Positions 7,144-15,223 of a stretch of 64,000 nucleotides of DNA are shown here, piece by piece. Each line of letters opens with the position of its first letter. Positions within the stretch are counted from its first letter, which is position 1. The DNA lies in the NCBI GenBank assembly GCA_035505375.1, contig DATJQV010000004.1:32236-96235 (forward strand), read 5' to 3'. Under the pieces are notes generated by a model. It worked only from the letters and a program-made list of their open reading frames with translations. It was not told the DNA's origin and did no database searches. A program made the translations under genes and the position numbers. Origin of the DNA: a bacterium (lineage in GTDB: Bacteria; Hydrothermota; Tepidihabitantia; Tepidihabitantales; Tepidihabitantaceae).

Positions 7144-7583
7144 GCCCGGAGTTCGAGTCATGTCTGAAGTCGGGCAGGATTCGGCGGTTTTCGCCTGGTC
7201 CGACCCTTGTCGCGGGCGAACTGGCGGCAGCGGGCCAGGACCTCGATGAGGCCCGCCGGACCTTGGTCGCAGGCGGGCTCAAATGGGCGACCATCCAAGC
7301 CTACTACTCCATGTTTCACAGTGCGCGGGCGCTCTTGTACGCCCGGGGATACCGTGAACGCAGCCACCGTTGTCTCGTCATCGCGCTGCGTGAACTCTAC
7401 GTCGGATCCCGACTACTCGAGTTGGAGTTTGTCGAAGGGCTTGAGGCAGGGAAGACGCTGCGGGAGAACGCTGACTACTACAGTCGCTTCTCCGAAGCCG
7501 GCTCTCGCCAGGCAGTTGAGCTGGCCGCTTCGTTCCTTGCCCGGGCGCGCACGCTCACCAGTAAGCCGGTAGGACCGACATAG
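7128..7583 (+). CDS. HEPN-domain toxin (HepT-like)
   Basis: 151-residue helical protein, second gene of the MNT/HEPN pair. HEPN toxins are metal-independent RNases with a conserved R-x4-6-H motif; here R73 and H80 in ARGYRERSH fit R-x6-H. The AYYSMFHSARALLYARG helix is typical of the family, and the C-terminal helix with ADYYSRF is also characteristic. It starts inside the upstream gene, which implies translational coupling. A hairpin at 7627-7648 follows. Confidence 0.85.
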   Translation: MERKLGPEFESCLKSGRIRRFSPGPTLVAGELAAAGQDLDEARRTLVAGGLKWATIQAYYSMFHSARALLYARGYRERSHRCLVIALRELYVGSRLLELEFVEGLEAGKTLRENADYYSRFSEAGSRQAVELAASFLARARTLTSKPVGPT

Positions 7584-7626
7584 CGTCCCGGCCTGCAGCC
7601 GACGACTGAGGCCGGTTCAGGGGATT

Positions 7627-7648
7627 GGGGCGGGCTTGCGCCCGCCCC
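7627..7648 (+). terminator. GC-rich hairpin after the MntA/HepT-like operon
   Basis: GGGGCGGG and CCCGCCCC form an 8-bp perfect stem with a 6-nt loop. Only a weak pyrimidine run (TTCTGGTTTCTC) follows, so it may be a terminator or a repeat hairpin. Confidence 0.5.
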
Positions 7649-7710
7649 TTCTGGTTTCTCTATACCGCTCTCTGCGCCTCTACCTTAACCTCAGCCTTAA
7701 CCTCTTCTCC

Positions 7711-7985
7711 CTACCTCGTCACTACCACCTTCTTCGTATCCTGGAATCCCGGCGCGTCGAGACGAAGGAAGTAGATTCCGGCAGGAAGAGCACCCGAAGG
7801 AAACCTGGCCTCGTACCGGCCCGGCGCAGCGTCGCCCTCACGAAGCGACCGAACCAGCCTGCCATCGACGTCGTAGACGCCGACTGATACGTTGGCCTGA
7901 TCCGGCACCTCGTAGCGCACCGAGAACGCGCCGCGGGCAGGGTTCGGGCTGAAGGATAGCGACCATTGCTGCGGTGCGCGGGGAA
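7711..7985 (-). pseudogene. Orphan C-terminal sorting tail (FlgD/type IX-like) of a lost secreted protein
   Basis: The minus-strand frame reads from about 7985 through SLSFSPNPARGAFSVRYEVP and VGVYDVDGRLVRSL to APGFQDTKKVVVTR and a stop: a complete FlgD-like sorting domain of about 90 residues. Upstream (7986-8110) the sequence turns into repeat words (CTTGCAGCTTGAGGCTTG) with no start codon or preceding domain. Inferred to be the 3' remnant of a deleted gene. Confidence 0.7.
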
Positions 7986-8114
7986 AAGAGTGACACTTCC
8001 AAATTTACACATCCCAAGCGCGTCAATGGTATGTGACTTCGTCACGGCTGCAAGCCTCAAGCTGCAAGCTTCAATCCGTGAGCCACGGCCGTAGACCGTC
8101 TTCCTAGAACCGGA

Positions 8115-8142
8115 GGCCGCCGGGCCCCGAGGCCCGGCGGCC
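8115..8142 (-). terminator. Hairpin after the dCMP deaminase gene
   Basis: GGCCGCCGGGC and GCCCGGCGGCC form an 11-bp perfect stem with a 6-nt loop, 17 nt beyond the stop of the deaminase gene. There is no clear U-run. Terminator-like. Confidence 0.6.
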
Positions 8143-8158
8143 GATTGCGTGTAGCCGG

Positions 8159-8683
8159 CTAGACCGGCTTGCGGACTTTGACTTGCGCCTGGGCCAGCAT
8201 CTGGCGGCCGAGTTCGTCCGGGTACGGGTGCTCCACCACGAACTCTCTGATGCCCGCGTTCAGGAGCATCTTGGCGCAGGTGATGCACGGTTCGTGGGTG
8301 CAGTAGAGCATCGCACCAGTGACGTTGATGCCGAAGGCAGCAGCCTGGACGAGCGCGTTCTGTTCCGCGTGGATTCCCCGGCAGATCTCGATACGTTCGC
8401 CGGATGGGATGTGCAGCTTCTCACGAAGACAACCGGCTTCGTCGCAGTGGGGAAGGCCGCGCGCCGCTCCGTTGTATCCGGTGCAGAGTATCCTGCGCTC
8501 GCGCACGAGCACCGCGCCGACCTTGCGCCGGAGGCAGGTGGAACGCTCGCTCACCAGTTGTGCGATGTCCATGAAATAGTGGTCCCAACTCTTTCTAGGG
8601 ACTAGGGACGGACTACGGACCTTGGACTTTGGACTTCGGGCTTGCTTTGTCCCTTGCGCTTTGTCCTTTTTCCTTGGTCTCAT
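8159..8683 (-). CDS. dCMP deaminase family protein with a repeat-derived N-terminus
   Basis: Zinc-dependent deaminase converting dCMP to dUMP for thymidylate synthesis. The family core (about 140 residues) has WDHYFMDIA, STCLRRKVGAV, GYNG, the zinc and proton-shuttle motif HAEQ, and the zinc pair PCITCAK. The ATG at 8683 overlaps the stop of the M14 peptidase gene (ATGA), so translation is coupled. Codons 5-32 between this ATG and the conserved WDHYF are made of family b and h repeat DNA read in frame, adding a Lys/Ser-rich arm absent from normal homologues. An internal start at MDIAQ would drop conserved residues, so the coupled start is preferred. Confidence 0.88.
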   Translation of the reverse strand: MRPRKKDKAQGTKQARSPKSKVRSPSLVPRKSWDHYFMDIAQLVSERSTCLRRKVGAVLVRERRILCTGYNGAARGLPHCDEAGCLREKLHIPSGERIEICRGIHAEQNALVQAAAFGINVTGAMLYCTHEPCITCAKMLLNAGIREFVVEHPYPDELGRQMLAQAQVKVRKPV

Positions 8684-11600
8684 CTTACGACCGTTGTCTT
8701 TGCCACAACTGACTTGTCGCCCGCGACCAGCCGCACGAGGTAGACTCCTGCCCCGACCTTGCGGCCCATGGCGTCGGTGCCGTCCCAGGTGAGAACCGAC
8801 TTGGGACACGATCCCAAATCTCGGAGATTTGGGTCATGTCCCGCGTCCAGGTCCCAATGTCTGACCAGCCGGCCGGTGCGGTCGTAGACGCAGAGCCTTG
8901 CTTTGTCTGCAATCGGCAGAGTGTAGGCGAGCGTGATGCGGCCCCGGCTCGGGTTGCCAAGGGCCTTCAACGTCAGCCGTCCGACAGGGGTCAGGCTGGA
9001 CAGTCGCTCGGCGATGCCGGTCGGCGCAGTGGTCGTGTATTTGATAGCCCGGCCCGGAACAATCGGCGCCGCGCCGTCGGCGTAGGTGCCGTTGAACAGG
9101 TCCTGAATCGCAATGGCCCTGGTCGGGTCCTGAATGCCGAGGGTCGAGCTGGTAAACCCGGCCGCAGTCTTGTACTGAACCACGATCACGTTGTCCCCCG
9201 AGGGTGAGGCAACGGTGGTGTCGTAGTAGATGACTTCGAACTTGTCGCGCGTCGAGGTGTTGCTCACGTAGGCCACCGAATCGTATTCGACGATGAAGCG
9301 GTGATTGGCCGTGTCGGGGTAGTAGTAGACGTACCCCGAGCCTTCGACTTTCGGGTAGAGGTCATCCCAGTTGGCGAAGACTGTGGCGCGCGGGGCCGAA
9401 GCGTTGGGGAGGTTGGTGTTCGTGTAGTTAGACGTGGTGTAGTTACCGCAGGCAATCCAGCCGTCGGCCGAGATGGACAACTGCGTGTAGCGCTGGCCGT
9501 AGAACTTCAGCGGCCCGAACGCGGCCGGAATGCTTGTCAGGTTGACGGCGTCGTTATTGGAGAAGCTCATCTGGGTCCCGACGCCGTTCACTTCGACCCA
9601 GTTGTAGGTCGGGTGTTCATCGTATAGGGTGTCGATGTCATCGTACGCCCAATACGAAGGCGGCGTCCGCGGCCCGTCCGGGACCGGGTCGGTCACGAAC
9701 CGTTTGCCAACCGTGATGGTGAACGACGTGCTGTCCGAGTAGCCCATGCCGGTCAGGTACAGCTTCATCTGGGCCAGGTGCTCCAGCGGTGTGTTGGCTG
9801 CCGCCGCAACGTGGAATCGGTCGGCGTTGTTGTCCCGCGTCGATTCCGACAGAACAGTACCGTAGTAGGCGGTCGAGTCGGAAACCGAGACGTACGAGTC
9901 GGTGGTCCTGAGCACGGCCCTGAGGCTGTCGACGCCGCGCCGGCCTGCGTTCTTGAGCGCGACCACGAGGTCAGCATTCTCGCCCGGGTCCAGTCGGTTG
10001 TTGGCGTTGCCTCCCGGCGGGGAGTCAATCACCGTCTGCGCCTGATAGCCGACAGCCGGTGCGTTGACCGGCACCGCCTCAATCGCGTCGAGGTCGAACC
10101 CGGCGTAGGGGCCGGAACTTCCGTTCCCGACGTCCGCAATCCGAACGTACCGGGCGCTGGACAGGCCGGCCACGGCCAGGTCATAGCTCTGCGTGCCCGT
10201 ACCGACTCCACAGAGGCGCCACGACCCGTTCCAGTCGTTCGAAACACACACGCTGCAAGCCTCCGGGCTGGAGTCGCCCTCGTAGACGGTGAAATCGCTG
10301 CCCGGTCCATTGATGATCGGCGTCTTCCGGCCCATGTCGAAGCTGCACCACCCGGAGTCGCCGATTGAGAATCGGACACCGTCGTGCCGGCCGAGCGCGT
10401 AGCAGGCGAAGGTCGGGTTGATGTTGGCCGGTTTCTCGTTCATGTCGCAGGTGATGACCTTGTACGCGCAGATCGGGCCCGCCGTGTCCGGAGCGAGCGC
10501 AACGTTCACGACCGTGAAAGTGTCGGCCGAGACCGCCACGTTGTTGACGGTCTTGACATGGTACCCGTTGGCCTCGACGGTGACTGCGTAGGTGCCGACG
10601 CGGAGGCTCTTGCTGTAGTAGCCCATCGAGTCGGTGTAGGTGAACCAGTTGGGCGGGTTCACGGTGATGCGCGCGTCAACCGGCTTGCCCGTGACTGAAT
10701 CCAGCACCCTGCCCCGGATGCCCCACATCACTCGTTCAATCTCCCCCTTCATCGCCGTCCAGTTGGAATGGTTGATGGTGTCAATCTGCGACGGGTCGCT
10801 GGGTTGACCCGTACACACCTCGACCGCGTAGCCCATGGCCCCGAGCGCACCCTGGTACCAGTCGGTCGAGCCGCCGGACACCGAATACAGGATGCGCGAT
10901 ATCTGGCCCGCGGTAAGCCCGCATATCTGACCATAGCGCGTCATCTCGGAATCGACCAGGACCGAGTCCATTGCCGCCTTGGTCGTGTATCCCCAGCACC
11001 ACATTGCGTCGGTCGCTCCGCTGTGGTACTGGCTCCATGCCTGCATCGGATGGTTCTCAGCCAGGTGGTATAGCGCCTGATCCTCCGGCTCGGAAAATGG
11101 CCCGGTGCCGCCGTTCGCGTTCGGACCCCAGGCGTAGCCGTAGTTCCGGTTACAGTCGTAGCCGTGTCCGTTCTCGCGCGTGCGCGCAATCAGGCCGTCC
11201 GGGTTGGTCATCGGGATAATCCAGATTTCCCGCTCCTTCACCCAGCGCGTGATGTCCTGGTCCACGTTGTAGCCGCTGACAAGCTGAATAATCGCATAGA
11301 GACCGATCTCGCAGCCGTTATTCTCGATGCCGTGAATCGAGCAGTCGAAGCAGATGCGCGGCTTACCACGAAATACGTTCACGCTTTCCGCTATCTTCAT
11401 CGCCAGCATCAGGTTGCCGTTGGCCGAATAGCCGATCGTATCCAGCCGGCAGATGTCCGGATGGTTCTGAGCGATGATGGCCAGGGTATCGCGGATTTGC
11501 TCATAGGTATGGAAAGCGGCAGTGTTCCGCAGCGCCGCGGCACGCACATCCGGCACGAGCACATCGATCTTGAACCCTTCCTTCACCAGCTTCTCGTAGA

Positions 11601-11790
11601 CCGGCTCCTTCACCGCGCCGATGAACCAGCCCTCACCTTTGCCGTAGAACTCGAGCACGTCCGGCGCGATGCGGGCGAGCTGGTCCGGCGTTGCGTAGAC
11701 CTTGACCTTCTTCTCGACGACATAGCGAGAACTCGCCGCCGACGCGACCGCGGCAAGGGCAACAAGACAGAACAACAGGAACTTATTCAT
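8680..11790 (-). CDS. Secreted M14-family zinc carboxypeptidase with C-terminal sorting domain
   Basis: 1036-residue exoprotein. The ATG at 11790 has an excellent Shine-Dalgarno (CGGAGGCACC) and opens a signal peptide of about 19 residues. The M14 catalytic domain spans roughly 90-375: zinc ligands in HGIE (H153, E156) and YHSG (H256), substrate Arg/Asn in CNRN, and probable catalytic E324 in YAVEVCTG. A carboxypeptidase-regulatory-like beta-sandwich follows (about 378-455), then discoidin-like and propeller-like regions, and a FlgD-like sorting tail from about 940 ending in a basic TTVVR. The tail carries a short insert (residues about 978-997) derived from a GGGACACGATCCC repeat. It probably cleaves extracellular peptides. 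The downstream deaminase is coupled through ATGA. Confidence 0.9.
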   Translation of the reverse strand: MNKFLLFCLVALAAVASAASSRYVVEKKVKVYATPDQLARIAPDVLEFYGKGEGWFIGAVKEPVYEKLVKEGFKIDVLVPDVRAAALRNTAAFHTYEQIRDTLAIIAQNHPDICRLDTIGYSANGNLMLAMKIAESVNVFRGKPRICFDCSIHGIENNGCEIGLYAIIQLVSGYNVDQDITRWVKEREIWIIPMTNPDGLIARTRENGHGYDCNRNYGYAWGPNANGGTGPFSEPEDQALYHLAENHPMQAWSQYHSGATDAMWCWGYTTKAAMDSVLVDSEMTRYGQICGLTAGQISRILYSVSGGSTDWYQGALGAMGYAVEVCTGQPSDPSQIDTINHSNWTAMKGEIERVMWGIRGRVLDSVTGKPVDARITVNPPNWFTYTDSMGYYSKSLRVGTYAVTVEANGYHVKTVNNVAVSADTFTVVNVALAPDTAGPICAYKVITCDMNEKPANINPTFACYALGRHDGVRFSIGDSGWCSFDMGRKTPIINGPGSDFTVYEGDSSPEACSVCVSNDWNGSWRLCGVGTGTQSYDLAVAGLSSARYVRIADVGNGSSGPYAGFDLDAIEAVPVNAPAVGYQAQTVIDSPPGGNANNRLDPGENADLVVALKNAGRRGVDSLRAVLRTTDSYVSVSDSTAYYGTVLSESTRDNNADRFHVAAAANTPLEHLAQMKLYLTGMGYSDSTSFTITVGKRFVTDPVPDGPRTPPSYWAYDDIDTLYDEHPTYNWVEVNGVGTQMSFSNNDAVNLTSIPAAFGPLKFYGQRYTQLSISADGWIACGNYTTSNYTNTNLPNASAPRATVFANWDDLYPKVEGSGYVYYYPDTANHRFIVEYDSVAYVSNTSTRDKFEVIYYDTTVASPSGDNVIVVQYKTAAGFTSSTLGIQDPTRAIAIQDLFNGTYADGAAPIVPGRAIKYTTTAPTGIAERLSSLTPVGRLTLKALGNPSRGRITLAYTLPIADKARLCVYDRTGRLVRHWDLDAGHDPNLRDLGSCPKSVLTWDGTDAMGRKVGAGVYLVRLVAGDKSVVAKTTVVR

Positions 11791-11862
11791 GGTGCCTCCG
11801 GGAAAGAGTCCGGCATAGGACGAATGGACCAATAGGACGAACGGCCTGAAGGCTGAGCCTCA

Positions 11863-12501
11863 TCATGGCACCACCGTGACCGACTCCGGTCTGGACCAGT
11901 CGGACACGTGGTCAAGGCTGTCTTTGGCGCGCGCCCGCACCGGCATGATTCCGGAGCGAGAGAATGCGTGCCGCGCGTAGTAGGATGCGCTTGGAGCCAT
12001 GAACTCGCTCCAGTCGCCCAGGGTGTCGCCCCAATCGAACTGAATGGAAACTCGTCGGTAAAGAGGATGTCCGGCCGACGTGAAGTAGTCCACCGAATCT
12101 GCGACCTTTACTGTATCCGGGCCTGAAGGTCGGTTCGGAACAAACGGCCCGAATTCGCCGATATGGATGAAAGAAGTGTCGGACCAGCCGGTTTCACTGG
12201 TTGAGTCCTTCGCCTTTGCCAGGACGCCAAAGACCCCGGTGTCGGTGTAGACATGCGGGACGGCGTACGCTGTGACGGACGGCACCGGTCCGACCCAGCC
12301 TGACTGGGTTCCGTCGCCCCAGTCAATCAGGAAGTACATCAGGTGGCCGCCCCGGTCGTACGATTGCACCTGGGCCCAGACTGAGTCGCCGCGCTGGGCC
12401 ATATCGGGAACCAGCAGCGACGGCACAATCGGCGCGTGGTTGTTCGAGCAGGCGGCCAGAACCAACAGGCAGGCAATCGGAACCACTCGGCAGATACGCA
12501 T
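11863..12501 (-). CDS. Lipoprotein with two PKD-like domains
   Basis: 212 residues. The signal peptide ends in the lipobox LAAC (residues 15-18), so C18 should be lipidated and the signal removed by LspA. Two immunoglobulin/PKD-like repeats follow, each with a W/YxxDWGDG or FDWGD turn and a VxHxYxxxGxF-like strand (VPHVYTDTGVFGV; ARHAFSRSGIMPV). The function is probably structural or ligand binding at the cell surface. It has no Shine-Dalgarno but a TTGACA/TAAGCT promoter 6 nt upstream. Divergent from the CPBP protease gene. Confidence 0.8.
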   Translation of the reverse strand: MRICRVVPIACLLVLAACSNNHAPIVPSLLVPDMAQRGDSVWAQVQSYDRGGHLMYFLIDWGDGTQSGWVGPVPSVTAYAVPHVYTDTGVFGVLAKAKDSTSETGWSDTSFIHIGEFGPFVPNRPSGPDTVKVADSVDYFTSAGHPLYRRVSIQFDWGDTLGDWSEFMAPSASYYARHAFSRSGIMPVRARAKDSLDHVSDWSRPESVTVVP

Positions 12502-12507
12502 GATTGA

Positions 12508-12535
12508 AGCTTATGCCGGGAGTTCGCCTTGTCAA
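12508..12535 (-). promoter_or_regulatory. Near-leaderless promoter of the PKD lipoprotein
   Basis: Minus strand: TTGACA (12535-12530), 16-bp spacer, TAAGCT (12513-12508), then 6 nt to the ATG at 12501. Same geometry as the promoters at 466-493, 19933-19960 and 39803-39830. Confidence 0.7.
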
Positions 12536-12548
12536 TTCCTCGCCCGAC

Positions 12549-12577
12549 TTGACCGCCAGGCCGACCCTGCCTATCTT
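12549..12577 (+). promoter_or_regulatory. Promoter reading towards the CPBP protease gene
   Basis: TTGACC (12549-12554), 17-bp spacer, TATCTT (12572-12577). An ATG at 12583 sits where transcription should begin. That ATG opens a frame that stops within a family b repeat at about 12668 and is out of frame with the protease body. Confidence 0.6.
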
Positions 12578-12673
12578 CACCCATGGACGACCGCAGGTCG
12601 CCGGCTCTGCGCAGCTTTGCCCGCCCTCCTCGCTTTGTCATTTGTCCTTTGTACTTCGTCCTTCCCTAGAACA

Positions 12674-13360
12674 GTGGACTATCTCCGCGGTCTGTGGACC
12701 GATGCACGCAGGAACATCTCGGCCGCGCCCGACCTGCTCCTGCTGAGCGCGACCTTCGCGCTGGCCGCGCTGCTCCCCCCGTATCTCCGACCGCGCACGC
12801 CCCATCTCTGGCCGGGATGGCAGGGCGCGGTCACGGTGCTCTGGCGCAGCGCTTTCTACCTGGTATTGCCGTTGCTGTCGCTCATCCCGCTGCGGCTGCC
12901 TCTCGGGAAGGTCGGTTTCCGTTTGGAGAAACACGGCCGCTGGATTCGCGACATCGGACTGCTCTACCTGGTGATGCTGCCCATCGTCTATCTTGCCTCT
13001 CGCCGTCCCGATTTCCAGCATGCCTATCCCTACTTCGCTTTTGAGCGTCTCGGCGCCGGCAGTCTGCTGCTGGGGCTCGGCATCAAGGCGGTCGAGATGT
13101 TCATCTGGGAGTTCTTCTTCCGCGGCTACCTGCTGTTCGGGTTCGAGCGCCGGGTCGGCGGGCCTGCGGCCATCGCAATTCAGACCATCCCATTTGCCAT
13201 AATGCACGCGGGCAAGCCCGGTCTCGAGGCTGTCGGTTCCATCGTCGCCGGCATCGCCCTCGGCATCATCGCCCTCAGGAGCCGCAGCTTCATTCCCGGC
13301 ACGATCCTGCACTGGTCGGTCGCGGCGACCATGGACATTCTCGCCGTCGTCCACGTCTAG
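12674..13360 (+). CDS. CPBP-family intramembrane metalloprotease, 5' end altered by a repeat
   Basis: Membrane-embedded protease of the Abi/Rce1-like CPBP family. Seen: six or so hydrophobic segments, motif 1 as WEFFFRGYL (about residue 146, with the EExxxR glutamate pair reduced to E-F), motif 2 as FAIMHAGKP (His about 178), and motif 3 as GTILHWSVAATMD. The start is uncertain. The GTG at 12674 gives 228 residues but has no Shine-Dalgarno, while the promoter upstream points to an ATG at 12583 in another frame. Family b repeat DNA (12630-12668) lies between, so the original N-terminus may have been frameshifted by it. Loss of the second Glu of motif 1 could lower activity. Confidence 0.72.
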   Translation: MDYLRGLWTDARRNISAAPDLLLLSATFALAALLPPYLRPRTPHLWPGWQGAVTVLWRSAFYLVLPLLSLIPLRLPLGKVGFRLEKHGRWIRDIGLLYLVMLPIVYLASRRPDFQHAYPYFAFERLGAGSLLLGLGIKAVEMFIWEFFFRGYLLFGFERRVGGPAAIAIQTIPFAIMHAGKPGLEAVGSIVAGIALGIIALRSRSFIPGTILHWSVAATMDILAVVHV

Positions 13361-13564
13361 CGCGGTTCGTTCGGATTGGTCACTTGTGCATCCTGACTTC
13401 TGCCTTCGTTTGACATCCTTGGCGCGCGGCCTATCCTGAATCGCGTGGGTACTCGTACTCCCGACACGGCAGTAGCCTCGCGCCCGCTGGTAGGATTCCC
13501 GTATTCAGGTTCGGAACCGTGGTCATGGATTCCGGGAATCTGGGTCCAGCCGGGGACCGTTTTC

Positions 13565-14185
13565 GTGACCGTCAATGGTCGCTTCTACCGGTTGGTGACG
13601 CGCACCGACGAGGGCTGGAACGCGGAGGAAGTCGAGCAGACCCAGATCGGCGACCCCTTACGCGTCGCCGAGATAATGGGGTTGAAAACCCGCTACGACC
13701 AGGGGCTTGCCGCGCACGACGAGCTCGACCAGAAGCTGCGTGAGGGCAACGACACGCCCGAGGGCCGCGCGCTGCTCCACGCCCGCGCCGAGGAACTTCA
13801 CGAACTGCGCGACCGGCTCATCCTGCTCTGCAACGGCCGCACGCCCGAGGCACGGACGGTCAAGTCCGACCCGGACCGATGGATGAAGATGCTGGTCATC
13901 GTGCTCGCCATCGGCTTCGTAGCATCGGTCGCGTACTGCTACCGACGGCTGGCGGAACTGATACCGGAACAGATGGGCAAAGTTGCCGCGAGCACGGCCT
14001 TCTTCCTTGCCAGTGCGGCCCTCCTCGTCATCGGCGCCCGGCAGCTTGCCAAACACAAGAAGCGACTCGTCACGGCCAACCTCGTCGGGTGCTATACGCT
14101 GCTCGTTATTGCCGTCGCGGTCGCTGCCTTTGCCATCATGTTCGTCGCGGCGTTTCTTCACTACGCAGGAGCCTACAACCAATAG
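13565..14185 (+). CDS. Membrane protein of unknown function with cytosolic helical domain
   Basis: No family recognised. From the GTG at 13565 (weak GGGGA Shine-Dalgarno 8 nt upstream) it has 206 residues. The frame stays open upstream to a GTG at 13445, but those 40 codons look non-coding in composition. Residues 1-20 form short strands (VNGRFYRLVTR). Residues 40-95 are a charged helical stretch with a probable coiled coil (HDELDQKLREGNDTPEGR to AEELHELRDRL). Three transmembrane segments follow (about 108-128, 137-155 and 173-200), the last ending near the C-terminus. No catalytic motif is visible. It is convergent with the gene at 14209. Confidence 0.55.
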   Translation: MTVNGRFYRLVTRTDEGWNAEEVEQTQIGDPLRVAEIMGLKTRYDQGLAAHDELDQKLREGNDTPEGRALLHARAEELHELRDRLILLCNGRTPEARTVKSDPDRWMKMLVIVLAIGFVASVAYCYRRLAELIPEQMGKVAASTAFFLASAALLVIGARQLAKHKKRLVTANLVGCYTLLVIAVAVAAFAIMFVAAFLHYAGAYNQ

Positions 14186-14208
14186 CAGCCGATGCCGGAG
14201 CGCGGCGA

Positions 14209-15060
14209 CTACCTGCCGGGTCCGGCTTGCGAAGGCGACTGCCGCAGTTGAAGGTCCACCGTAACTGCCCAGTCTTTCACCAGCCTGACAATTGTGTAGG
14301 CCTTGAGGTAGCCCTCGCAGTTGACCAGAACCTTGTTCATGCCGACCGGCACGTCTCCGATTGAGTAGTGTCCGATTGAGTCGGTGACCGCCTCGCAGCC
14401 GGTCCCCTCCACACTGATTCGCGCACCGGCTACAGGCCTACCGGTGCCGGCATCGAACACCGTCCCCTCCGCTCTGCCGACATTCGTTGTGTCCATCAGG
14501 TACAGCTCAACGGTGTCCGTCTCTCCGCTCCTGACCTGAACCGCGACGGACTTCGCAGGATACCCGAGGCAAGACGCTTCCAGTGTCTGCGGGCCGGGCG
14601 GGAAACCGCTCAATAGAAATCCACCATCCGCGCGTGTCGATTCTGCCAACCTGGCCCCGGCAACTGAAACCAGCGCTCCGGCGATGGCCAGCTTGGTCGC
14701 GGCGTCAGAAACCCGGCCCACGACCACGCGCGGCCCGCTCGTGTAGAGCGTCAGCGCGACAGTCAGCGTGTCCGGACCCGGCCTGGCGGGCGGCGACCAA
14801 GGAAACCGCAGGTCGGAATAGCCGCTGCGCGAGGCCACGAGCATCCCACCCTTCCTTGGCAGAGACACGACCATGCACTGCCCGGCCGAATCGGTCACTG
14901 CCATGATGTCGCTGCCCGCACTCATCACCATCGCCCCGGCCAACGGCTGCCTAGTCTCGCCGTCCTGCACTCGCGTAATCAAGACCGGTGCGGCGCTGCC
15001 TGCAAAGAAGCAGGCGCACAGAATCATCGCCGCGCGGATTCCTGCTCCTGCTTTCAACAT
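14209..15060 (-). CDS. Secreted protein with three carboxypeptidase-regulatory-like domains
   Basis: 283 residues from the ATG at 15060, chosen over an ATG five codons upstream because GGAGGT lies 7 nt before it. A signal peptide (about 1-25) is followed by three CarboxypepD_reg-like beta-sandwich repeats, each with the pattern G(x)VxDAxTxxPxAGAxVS, then TDSxGxY/F and a GYxxxxxxVxV strand. Such domains occur in outer-surface and TonB-linked proteins and bind or space other modules. No enzyme domain and no sorting tail are present, so its role is unknown. It sits beside the beta-helix gene in the same direction. Confidence 0.72.
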   Translation of the reverse strand: MLKAGAGIRAAMILCACFFAGSAAPVLITRVQDGETRQPLAGAMVMSAGSDIMAVTDSAGQCMVVSLPRKGGMLVASRSGYSDLRFPWSPPARPGPDTLTVALTLYTSGPRVVVGRVSDAATKLAIAGALVSVAGARLAESTRADGGFLLSGFPPGPQTLEASCLGYPAKSVAVQVRSGETDTVELYLMDTTNVGRAEGTVFDAGTGRPVAGARISVEGTGCEAVTDSIGHYSIGDVPVGMNKVLVNCEGYLKAYTIVRLVKDWAVTVDLQLRQSPSQAGPGR

Positions 15061-15098
15061 TCCATTGACCTCCACAACAGCAATGCAGCACTCTGCCC

Positions 15099-15223
15099 CC
15101 TCCCTTCTATTCCCTCCCCCTTGAGGGGGAGGGAAGGGTGAGGGTGACGCAGGTGAGCTACAACCTGTGCGAGGCCCAGCAGTTTCTGCACTCTGACTTC
15201 GCCTCTCTTCTCTGACCGCTCCC
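15099..15223. repeat. Intergenic repeat with CCCTCCCCCTTGAGGGGGAGGG hairpin
   Basis: A CCCTCCCCC / GGGGGAGGG inverted repeat is followed by AAGGGTGAGGGTGA. A longer relative is inserted in frame in the res gene at 48585-48690. Nothing else is seen before 15224. Confidence 0.65.

Noticed and set aside
12638..13354. 238-residue minus-strand frame, highly charged
   Set aside because: Antisense to the CPBP protease, which has clear hydrophobic segments and motifs.
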